Source of the DNA: Oscillospiraceae bacterium
GTDB lineage: Bacteria; Bacillota; Clostridia; Oscillospirales; Oscillospiraceae
Assembly (NCBI GenBank): GCA_017438675.1
Contig: JAFRUW010000175.1
Location: 1 to 5,410 of the forward strand
Direction: 5' to 3'
DNA length: 5,410 nucleotides
Below the pieces are notes generated by a model, which did no database searches, was not told the DNA's origin, and saw nothing but the letters and a program-made list of their open reading frames with translations. Made by a program: the position numbers and the translations under genes. This document shows, one piece after another, positions 1-5,048 of this stretch. How positions within the stretch are numbered: the stretch's first letter is position 1; every line of letters begins with the position of its first letter.

Positions 1-32
1 AATCGGGACTTCCGAATCCGGAAGTCCCGATT
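1..32. terminator. 14-bp perfect hairpin, possible terminator
   Basis: Bases 1-14 are the exact reverse complement of 19-32, with a 4-nt loop (AATC). On the plus strand the stem is followed by TTAACTTTTAA, a weak T-rich tail. On the minus strand the tail lies outside the window. It could be an intrinsic terminator for a gene to the left, or one more copy of a dispersed palindrome. The symmetry is seen directly; the role is a guess. Confidence 0.4.
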
Positions 33-83
33 AACTTTTAATAGAGCTTCGCAGAATTTCGCCGCAAGGCGAAACAAAGTTAA
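31..83. other. Nested stem-loop with GCAA tetraloop
   Basis: An inner 7-bp stem (57-63 with 68-74) closes on GCAA, a stable GNRA-type tetraloop. An outer 8-bp pairing (31-38, TTAACTTT, with 76-83, AAAGTTAA) encloses it. The outer arm partly shares bases with the preceding 1-32 hairpin. No known RNA family is recognised; it may be part of a repeat element. Confidence 0.35.
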
Positions 84-98
84 AATACAGCCTTTTAT

Positions 99-175
99 GT
101 AGGGGCAGCCCTTGCGGCTGTCCCTTATGTCCGGCAGTTTTCGCAAAAAGGGACGACCGCAAGGGTCGCCCCTAC
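99..175. repeat. Inverted pair of 27-bp palindromic units (REP/MITE-like)
   Basis: Bases 99-125 and 149-175 are inverted copies that match at 23 of 27 positions, separated by 23 nt. Each unit is itself a hairpin of the form GGGCAGCC-loop-GGCTGTCC. The four differences are two dinucleotide swaps (AG to GA, and CT to TC) that keep each unit's own stem paired while breaking the pairing between units. This resembles the paired palindromes of REP/BIME elements. No transposase is present, so any mobilisation would have to be in trans. Confidence 0.6.
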
Positions 176-204
176 GGGTGGTTTGGCAGCTTTTCACCGC
201 CCGC

Positions 205-303
205 GGGATACCGCACCAAAACAACAGAGCAGGAGCGTTCAGCGGAGGTTAGACGCACAATCTATTAAGGTTCAGGGATACCGCACCAGCGTATACGCAC
301 AAT
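205..303. repeat. Short direct repeats (14 bp and 9 bp)
   Basis: The 14-mer GGGATACCGCACCA occurs at 205-218 and again at 275-288. The 9-mer ACGCACAAT occurs at 253-261 and 295-303. The two repeat pairs interleave but have different spacings (70 and 42 nt), so this is not a simple tandem duplication. It could be the remnant of a repeat element or a rearranged duplication. No function is assigned. Confidence 0.4.
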
Positions 304-347
304 AAAGTTAATGATCGGACGAACGTTTTGTTTCCACCGGGGGGTTT

Positions 348-403
348 CCAAAGGGGGAACGCCTTTGGTTTGCTTTGCATACTTTCTCAAACGAGAAAGT
401 ATG
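348..403. other. Two adjacent hairpins
   Basis: The first is a 7-bp stem (CCAAAGG, 348-354, with CCTTTGG, 362-368). The second is an 11-bp perfect stem (378-388 with 393-403) closed by a 4-nt AAAC loop. Neither is followed by a T-run on either strand, so they are not typical intrinsic terminators. They lie beyond the two operon terminators and are probably part of the repeat-rich spacer. Confidence 0.4.
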
Positions 404-466
404 TGCCCCGCGGCATGAGCGGTCGAACAAATGAAAAAAAAAGAATGCAATATCTAAAATGGGCAT

Positions 467-497
467 AAAAAGGCTCCCTTGTGTAAAGGGAGCCTTT
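467..497 (-). terminator. Second (backup) intrinsic terminator
   Basis: A perfect 12-bp stem (469-480 with 486-497, AAAGGCTCCCTT type) closes on a 5-nt loop. Read on the minus strand it ends in a run of five T. It lies about 30 bp beyond the first terminator, giving a tandem pair behind the hydrolase gene. The plus-strand side has only three T, so it works best for leftward transcription. Hairpins of this GGCTCCCTT type are, from memory, common in gut Clostridia genomes. Confidence 0.75.
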
Positions 498-525
498 GGA
501 TAAACCGATCCAACCACGGCAAAAA

Positions 526-556
526 CGCAAAAAGGGCAGGCCAAAGGCCCGCCCTT
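526..556 (-). terminator. Intrinsic terminator of the cell wall hydrolase gene
   Basis: On the minus strand an 11-bp GC-rich stem (556-546 with 542-532, one G-U pair) with a TTT loop is followed at once by a T5 run, then GCG and another T5. It begins 8 nt after the hydrolase stop codon and is the clear end of the transcription unit. Confidence 0.85.
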
Positions 557-564
557 ACTGATTT

Positions 565-1533
565 TTACGCGAAAAAGTCGTGATTGCCGATACGTGTCAC
601 AAAGGATCTGTTGTTGCTTGCCCAGGAGGACATGCCCGCACGGTTGAAGTACAGGGCGCCGCCCACCACGTTCACGCCGTTAAGTGCATCCTTTGCGGCG
701 CTGATGGCAGCCGACGAGGGATCCTTGTAAACGGAGCCGGACTCCGCCGGGGTAAACTGGGAGGTCTGGAAAATGACTCCCTTGATGGTGTTGGGGAAGG
801 AACCGCTTGCCACGCGGTTAAGAACCACGTTGCCCACGGCCACCATGCCTTCGTAGCTCTCGCCGCCGGCCTCGGCGTAAATGATATGGCTCAGCCAGTA
901 AACGTCGTCATCGTCGTAGGAGCCGCCGGAATATCCGCCGCCGGAGACAGCGCCGGACTTTTTCTCAGCAGCCTCGGCTCTGGGATGGACGGTGGAGTCA
1001 ATCGCCGCACCGTCTTCATCCATCTCAAGGCCCACGTCAAAGGCCTTGCACAGCGCCTCCACGGGCACCATGGCCTCGCCGTCCGCGATCTGGAGACCGT
1101 TTTCGATCTTATAAGTCTTGCCGTTGGCCTCGATAATGTTTTCGTCCGCGGAAACCGTCAGGAAGAAGTCATCCGCCATGAGGGACGCGGACTGAAGTGC
1201 GCTGTTCCATGTGTAGAACCAGCTTCCCAATGCTTCGGACACAGCCTTCAGGGGAACATACAGCTCGTCCTCGAGATAAAATGCCAGCCTGTCCGGGTCG
1301 GCGTCCTCGCCGTCCACCGTAACGGGAATATACTCTGTCTCCTCGTCCTCGGAAATCTCCTCGGTTTCCTCCGGCGCTTCCGTATTGTCCGCCGGTTCGT
1401 CCGATTCGTCTGTTTCCGCCGTTTCCGTTTCCGCAGCTTCTGCCGTCCCGTCACCCGGCGCCGCCGCCGCCGTAACGCAGAACGAACCGGCAAGCATAAC
1501 GCACGCAAGGATCAGGGAAATAGTTCTTTTCAT
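565..1533 (-). CDS. Secreted SleB/CwlJ-type cell wall hydrolase with copper-amine-oxidase-like N-terminal domain
   Basis: The product is 322 aa. Residues 1-25 form a signal peptide (MKRT, hydrophobic core, AAAA end). Residues 26-68 are a very acidic Glu/Asp/Thr linker. Residues about 69-182 look like the copper-amine-oxidase N-terminal fold (LYVPLKAVSEALG and MVPVEALCKAF repeats), which in Clostridia serves as a surface or wall-binding module. After a Gly/Ser/Asp linker (193-210), residues 211-322 match the Hydrolase_2 domain of SleB and CwlJ. The motif IIYAEAGGESYEGMVAVGN is followed by VVLNRV, and Glu221 is the probable catalytic glutamate of this lytic transglycosylase family. The enzyme should cut peptidoglycan glycan strands outside the membrane, in vegetative wall turnover or in spore germination; the sequence does not decide which. 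ATG at 1533 is preferred to ATG at 1545 because GGAG lies 6 nt ahead of it and the signal peptide then begins MKRT. It follows the murT block after a 140-nt gap. Confidence 0.88.
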   Translation of the reverse strand: MKRTISLILACVMLAGSFCVTAAAAPGDGTAEAAETETAETDESDEPADNTEAPEETEEISEDEETEYIPVTVDGEDADPDRLAFYLEDELYVPLKAVSEALGSWFYTWNSALQSASLMADDFFLTVSADENIIEANGKTYKIENGLQIADGEAMVPVEALCKAFDVGLEMDEDGAAIDSTVHPRAEAAEKKSGAVSGGGYSGGSYDDDDVYWLSHIIYAEAGGESYEGMVAVGNVVLNRVASGSFPNTIKGVIFQTSQFTPAESGSVYKDPSSAAISAAKDALNGVNVVGGALYFNRAGMSSWASNNRSFVTRIGNHDFFA

Positions 1534-1535
1534 TA

Positions 1536-1600
1536 TTATCTCCATTCTGCCGTTTGCGGAATAAACCCTTCAAAATCTCCCGCAAACGGCAAAGGGAGAT
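1536..1600 (-). promoter_or_regulatory. Leader with two mutually exclusive stem-loops ahead of the hydrolase ribosome binding site
   Basis: A perfect 12-bp stem (1591-1580 with 1559-1548, TGCCGTTTGCGG type, 20-nt loop) ends 4 nt before the GGAG (1543-1540). A second 7-bp stem (1600-1594, ATCTCCC, with 1581-1575, GGGAGAT) is followed on the minus strand by TTT. It uses bases of the first stem's 5' arm in its loop and 3' arm, so the two cannot form together. This layout resembles an attenuator or translation-control leader. No known riboswitch is recognised. Confidence 0.4.
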
Positions 1601-1606
1601 TGCGGC

Positions 1607-1647
1607 ATGTGCCGCTGTTTCCGTCAGACGGACAGCGGCACATTATA
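1607..1647 (-). promoter_or_regulatory. Possible -10 box overlapping a 37-bp inverted repeat
   Basis: The minus strand reads TATAAT at 1647-1642, a consensus -10 element, but no good -35 hexamer is seen 16-18 nt upstream. The inverted repeat 1607-1618 / 1632-1643 (12 bp perfect) extends inward with CCGT/ACGG around a 3-nt loop and covers the -10 edge and the expected start site near 1635. It could be an operator for hydrolase expression, or a T-poor terminator for read-through from the aminotransferase gene, which stops 31 nt upstream. Confidence 0.4.
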
Positions 1648-1673
1648 TATTCAGATGTATCAGTGTGATTGTT

Positions 1674-2927
1674 TTACGCCAATACTTCCTTCATAGCAGC
1701 CTTAACAATGCTTAAGCCCTTTTTCAGCGTCTCGTCGTCGATGGTCAGGGCAGGCATGATCTTAACGGCGGATGAACCGCGGCCGGCCCGCTCAAGAACA
1801 AGGCCATTTTCAAAGCAGCAGTGTGTTATCATCTTGGACAGATTGCCGTCGTGAACGTCGATTGCCCAGACAAGGCCGATGCCGCGGATCTCAATCGTAT
1901 CGTCCAGGGGCTTTATCTCATTGTCCAGGAATTCCTTAACGATTAAGGACTTGCGCTTTACCTCGTCCTCAATGTGGTTTTCCAGCATGAATTCGATGCC
2001 CGCTTTGCCGCCGATGAAGGCAAGCTGGTTGCCGCGGAAGGTGCCGTTGTGCTCGCCGGGATTCCAGATGTCCAGCTCGGGCTTAATGAGGTCGATAGCC
2101 AAGGGCAGGCCGAAGCCGCCGATGGACTTGCTCATGGCCACGATATCGGGTACGATACCGGCCCGCTCAAAGGAGAAGAACCAGCCGGAGCGTCCGCAGC
2201 CGATCTGAATGTCGTCCACGATGAGCAGGATATCGTAATCGTCGCAGAATTTCCGCAGATCCTTGAGCCACTGGGTGTCCATGACCCAGATGCCGCCCTC
2301 GATCTGGGTGGTCTCGATGATGACCGCCGCGGGGACGGAAGCGCCGGAGTGGTCGTCGTCCAGAAGGCGGCGCATGTATGCGATGGTGTCAAGCTCCGGG
2401 AACATGTAGGGAGCGGGGATGTGCTTCACGTAATCCAGGGGCACGCCGCCGCCGACCCTGTCGTCACGCTGACTGGTGAGGGCAAGGGCGCCAAGGGTCA
2501 TGCCGTGGAAGCAGCCCATAAGGCACCATATATCGGTGCGCTTTTTCACCTTGCGGGCCAGCTTCAGCGCCGCCTCAACGGCGTTTGTGCCCGTCGGGCC
2601 GGTGAACTGGACCTTGTAGTCCAGTCCTCTGGGCTTAAGCAGCTTGTTTTCCAGGGTGGAAATGAACTCAGCCTTCGCCACGGTCTGCATGTCAAGGCCG
2701 TGGATGATCCCGTCGTTTGCCAGGTAGTCGATGATCCTTGCCTTTATGAAGTCGTTGTTGTGACCGTAGTTCAGAGCGCCCGCGCCGTTGAAGAAGTCGA
2801 TATACTCTCTGCCCTCGGAATCATACATGAAAGACCCCTTGGCCTTTGTAAACGTGGCGGGCATATTGCGGCTGTATGACCTGACCTCGGATTCATAGGT
2901 CTCAAAAATGGAATCGTAATTATTCAT
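1674..2927 (-). CDS. ectB: EctB-like class III aminotransferase (diaminobutyrate--2-oxoglutarate transaminase family)
   Basis: The 417-aa product matches the EctB/DABA aminotransferase family over its whole length. By family it transfers an amino group between glutamate and aspartate-4-semialdehyde, giving L-2,4-diaminobutyrate, in the cytoplasm with PLP. Visible signatures are FETYESEVRSYSR near the N-terminus, FFNGAGALNYGHNN (45-58), the PLP-phosphate loop GPTGTNAVEAALK (110-122), FHGMT (140-144), the IETTQIEGG strand (204-212), the cofactor Asp in IVDDIQIGCGRSG (236-248), the Schiff-base lysine Lys267 in MSKSIGGFG, and HNGTFRGN (293-300). The catalytic set looks intact. ATG at 2927 is chosen because AGGAGA lies 7 nt upstream; the ATG at 2957 has no ribosome binding site. 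It starts 34 nt after gatD, so co-transcription is likely. No ectA or ectC is present in the window, so ectoine synthesis is not supported and the exact diamino product is uncertain. Confidence 0.85.
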   Translation of the reverse strand: MNNYDSIFETYESEVRSYSRNMPATFTKAKGSFMYDSEGREYIDFFNGAGALNYGHNNDFIKARIIDYLANDGIIHGLDMQTVAKAEFISTLENKLLKPRGLDYKVQFTGPTGTNAVEAALKLARKVKKRTDIWCLMGCFHGMTLGALALTSQRDDRVGGGVPLDYVKHIPAPYMFPELDTIAYMRRLLDDDHSGASVPAAVIIETTQIEGGIWVMDTQWLKDLRKFCDDYDILLIVDDIQIGCGRSGWFFSFERAGIVPDIVAMSKSIGGFGLPLAIDLIKPELDIWNPGEHNGTFRGNQLAFIGGKAGIEFMLENHIEDEVKRKSLIVKEFLDNEIKPLDDTIEIRGIGLVWAIDVHDGNLSKMITHCCFENGLVLERAGRGSSAVKIMPALTIDDETLKKGLSIVKAAMKEVLA

Positions 2928-2934
2928 AAAACTG

Positions 2935-2940
2935 TCTCCT
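2935..2940 (-). promoter_or_regulatory. Ribosome binding site fixing the aminotransferase start
   Basis: AGGAGA on the minus strand lies 7 nt before ATG at 2927-2925. It rules in the shorter start over the in-frame ATG at 2957-2955, which directly abuts the gatD stop and has no purine-rich element at a suitable distance. Confidence 0.8.
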
Positions 2941-2961
2941 GTTCTGTTATTACGCATTTAC

Positions 2962-3669
2962 TTAGGAGTAATATTCTATATTTGGACGTTCAAATTCTCC
3001 CAAACGTTCCCTGTATGCCTCCATGGCCACATCATTGAACGCGGGTTTGCTGTCGGTTCCCAGAAGCTTCAGGATATACCCGGCAAACTCCGGGTTCAGG
3101 ATAAGCAGGGGGCCGATGAGGTACGTGGCGAAGAAGTTGTTTCTCTTAAATCCCTCGAACTCCGCGCCGGGGCAAAGTCCGTCGCCCCTTATGACCTTGA
3201 AAAGTCCCTCGCCGTTTTTGCCGAAGGAGTGGGCGAACTGGGTCTTGAAGCCGGTGATCTTCATGTCTTCAAAGGAACCCAGGAACAGCCCGTTGTACCT
3301 CTTCATCATCTTCCGCTTTGCCACGGTGTCAAACAGGCCGAGGCATTCGATGCGGGTGCCGTCCTCGTTTTCTATGGCTTTGCCGAAGATTTCCAGAGCG
3401 TTGCCGGTGATAAGAAACACCGTACCCTTGTCTATAAGCTCATTTATGCGGTCTTTACAGGGCTTCAGACGATCAATAGCCAGCTCCTGGGCGTATTCCG
3501 GCATGGGGCCCATGTATATGAGGTCCACGTCCCCGGTCATGAACCGGGGCGTTTCGTTCAGGCCGGTTTTTATCACTTCGCACTCCGGAACCGACCGCGC
3601 AAGGTATCTTACGTTGAAGGGATCGCCGAACAGGTTGGCGACCTCGGGGAAAAGCATTTCAAATTTCAT
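2962..3669 (-). CDS. gatD: GatD-like class I glutamine amidotransferase homologue lacking the catalytic Cys and His
   Basis: This 235-aa protein has the length and order of GatD, the glutaminase partner of MurT in lipid II isoglutaminyl synthase. Shared landmarks are an FGD/N-terminal strand, the DGTRIECLGLFD stretch (103-114), an R-x-x-G at 124-127, GFxxxxAHS at 140, and TYLIGPLLILNP (182-193). The active-site positions differ. Where S. aureus GatD has TICGGYQ with nucleophile Cys94, this protein reads LITGNALE (86-93), with no Cys. Where it has TYLHG with catalytic His189, this reads TYLIG (Ile185, codon ATC, two base changes from CAC). The GGGSDREQ motif is GPMPEYAQ (54-61). It should therefore not release ammonia from glutamine. 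The frame is intact and flanking residues align well, so decay or sequencing error is unlikely. The start overlaps the murT stop (TGATG), with GGAG 7 nt upstream; a GTG at 3672 is the alternative. A structural or substrate-channel role next to MurT is inferred. Confidence 0.82.
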   Translation of the reverse strand: MKFEMLFPEVANLFGDPFNVRYLARSVPECEVIKTGLNETPRFMTGDVDLIYMGPMPEYAQELAIDRLKPCKDRINELIDKGTVFLITGNALEIFGKAIENEDGTRIECLGLFDTVAKRKMMKRYNGLFLGSFEDMKITGFKTQFAHSFGKNGEGLFKVIRGDGLCPGAEFEGFKRNNFFATYLIGPLLILNPEFAGYILKLLGTDSKPAFNDVAMEAYRERLGEFERPNIEYYS

Positions 3670-5048
3670 CACTGTTCTCCCCCCGTTTCTTTAAGACGCC
3701 TGATGATATGCCCCCACAGCTTTTTGTAAAGCGGTATCTGGTACAGCTCATAGAGCAGGTAGATGTCCCGTCCCTTTGTATAGGTGAGGTAATCGGCAAT
3801 CTTATCATCGTCGGAGCAGATAAACAGCCGATCCTCGGGTATGTCCGCAAGGAGCATGCGCAGATACATGTCCTTTGCGCGTTTTCCCACAACAACGACG
3901 CGCTTTATGCTGTCATCTCCCAAAAATTCAAAGTCAACGTCGTATATAAAGGAAATGTTTTCGGAGGTCTCGATGTTGTCGTGGAGATCCTCGATGGCGA
4001 GAACCACCTCTTTTTCGCCTGCCGCGTTCCTGACGGAATCGAACACCGTGGAGCAGGCGGGGGCGTTCTGCCCCTTGGCCATGTGGCTTATCACCTTTAT
4101 TCCGCCGACCACATCCTCACGGTAGCGGCTTCCCACGATCTTCATGGGCTTCATGGCGTCTGCCAGCTCATCGTTTGTAAGTCCCATGGTGCGCAGGAGG
4201 GCGATGGCGGCAAGCTGGTCGTAAACGTGGAAAACGCTGTCGGAAATAAGGGGATAGGTGTAAACGTCACCGTTTTCGTTCACCGTCAGCCCTTTGCCGG
4301 CGCCGTCAACCTCTGTAACCAGAAAGTCCGCCCGGGGGGAAGTGTGCCCGCAGGCGGGGCAGCACACCCGGCCGATGTGGTTGTAGCGCACATAGTCGTA
4401 TTCCAGATGGCTGTGGCATTCGGGGCAGACAGCCATGTCGTTTATTATATTGAAGGGTCTCTCCTTGTCTCCGGGGAGCCTGTCGATGGAGTAATAAACC
4501 TTTTCGTTGTCCTTTCCCAGCCGGGAAGAGATCATATCGTCGGCATTAAGGATGAGCTTTGTCTTTTTCGGAATGCCCCGGTTGATAATGTCGAAAATAT
4601 AGTGGGGATGGGCGTTCCTGCGGCAGGAATCCCTGACCAGATTGGTGCAGACGATGTAATCCGGCTGGAGGGAGGGATAAACGAGAAGGGAGCTGCGCTC
4701 GTCAACTTCAAAGACGCCCTTGCCGTATCTGCACTTGCCCGTAAAGCCCGACGCCCTGATGAGGGATGTGCATACGCCGGAAAGGATGTTGGAGCCCATG
4801 CGGTTGTGGATGATCCTCTCGCCCCGGGACTCCAGGATGTCGCAGACCATGTTGGAGGTGGTGGTCTTTCCGTTTGTGCCGGTTATGGCGATTATGAAGC
4901 CCGGCTTGCCGATATACTTAAGGAAATCCGGGCAAAGCTTTACTGCCAGCTTGCCGGGGAAATTGGTGCCGTTCCGTTTTGTGACCCTCAGCGCCACGAT
5001 CGACAGCTTCGCCGCCCAAAGCGCGAAATAAAACCTAAGCTTTCCCAT
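3669..5048 (-). CDS. murT: MurT-like Mur ligase (lipid II isoglutaminyl synthase catalytic subunit family)
   Basis: The 459-aa product has the MurT architecture. An N-terminal basic/hydrophobic segment is followed by the Mur ligase middle domain with ATP loop TGTNGKTTT (56-64), NRMGSN (82-87), FEVDE (113-117), TNLVRD (135-140) and LNADD (167-171). A four-Cys zinc ribbon (CPEC 208-211, CPAC 230-233) follows, then the MurT C-terminal (DUF1727-type) domain from about 313, ending with FIYDVDFEFL (367-376). MurT normally activates the D-Glu alpha-carboxyl of lipid II with ATP at the inner membrane face and accepts ammonia from GatD. Here the usual RDQLDRYGE-type stretch reads RDSCRRNAHPHY, and the DGxDVSW-type stretch, where I expect the Asp that completes the GatD triad, reads TSENISF. 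So the amine donor or acceptor may differ. ATG at 5048 is preferred (AGGGG 9 nt upstream); a TTG at 5057 is in frame. It overlaps trmB by 14 nt and gatD by 1 nt. Confidence 0.85.
   Translation of the reverse strand: MGKLRFYFALWAAKLSIVALRVTKRNGTNFPGKLAVKLCPDFLKYIGKPGFIIAITGTNGKTTTSNMVCDILESRGERIIHNRMGSNILSGVCTSLIRASGFTGKCRYGKGVFEVDERSSLLVYPSLQPDYIVCTNLVRDSCRRNAHPHYIFDIINRGIPKKTKLILNADDMISSRLGKDNEKVYYSIDRLPGDKERPFNIINDMAVCPECHSHLEYDYVRYNHIGRVCCPACGHTSPRADFLVTEVDGAGKGLTVNENGDVYTYPLISDSVFHVYDQLAAIALLRTMGLTNDELADAMKPMKIVGSRYREDVVGGIKVISHMAKGQNAPACSTVFDSVRNAAGEKEVVLAIEDLHDNIETSENISFIYDVDFEFLGDDSIKRVVVVGKRAKDMYLRMLLADIPEDRLFICSDDDKIADYLTYTKGRDIYLLYELYQIPLYKKLWGHIIRRLKETGGEQ
3677..3684 (-). promoter_or_regulatory. 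Ribosome binding site of gatD inside the murT end
   Basis: GGGGGGAG on the minus strand lies within the last codons of murT. It sits 7 nt before the ATG at 3669 and 4 nt before the alternative GTG at 3672, which favours the ATG. Together with the TGATG overlap it points to translational coupling and a fixed ratio of the two subunits. Confidence 0.7.

Larger units (their letters stand above)
1..564. other. Non-coding, palindrome-rich spacer downstream of the cell wall hydrolase gene
   Basis: No credible gene is visible here. The open frames within it have no ribosome binding site, read through hairpins and have a composition unlike the neighbouring proteins. The stretch holds a 14-bp hairpin at the left edge, a small GCAA-loop hairpin, a pair of inverted 27-bp palindromes, short direct repeats, two more hairpins around 348-403, and two terminator hairpins that end the minus-strand transcription unit. 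Such a density of palindromes suggests decayed or mobilised repeat elements gathered behind an operon end; that reading is inference. Confidence 0.7.

Noticed and set aside
99..303. CRISPR array
   Set aside because: The repeats are inverted or irregularly spaced and occur only twice, with no set of equal spacers and no cas gene.
265..544. Two small minus-strand open frames (61 and 78 codons) in the spacer
   Set aside because: They overlap each other and the hairpins and lie beyond or within the terminators. They have no ribosome binding site and no protein-like composition.
580..1668. 362-codon open frame on the plus strand opposite the hydrolase
   Set aside because: It mirrors the SleB-type gene, runs through both leader hairpins, and includes an arginine-rich stretch that is simply the reverse of the acidic linker. 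No family features are visible.
1974..2879. 301-codon open frame on the plus strand opposite the aminotransferase
   Set aside because: It lies wholly within the EctB-like gene, whose PLP motifs are intact. The translated product shows no domain.
1674..2927. Ectoine biosynthesis operon
   Set aside because: Only the EctB-type aminotransferase is present. Its neighbours are Mur ligase and hydrolase genes, with no ectA acetyltransferase or ectC synthase in the window.
2962..3669. gatD as a pseudogene
   Set aside because: The frame is uninterrupted, the length is normal, the ribosome binding site and coupling are kept, and non-catalytic family segments are conserved. Decay would not remove just the active-site motifs.
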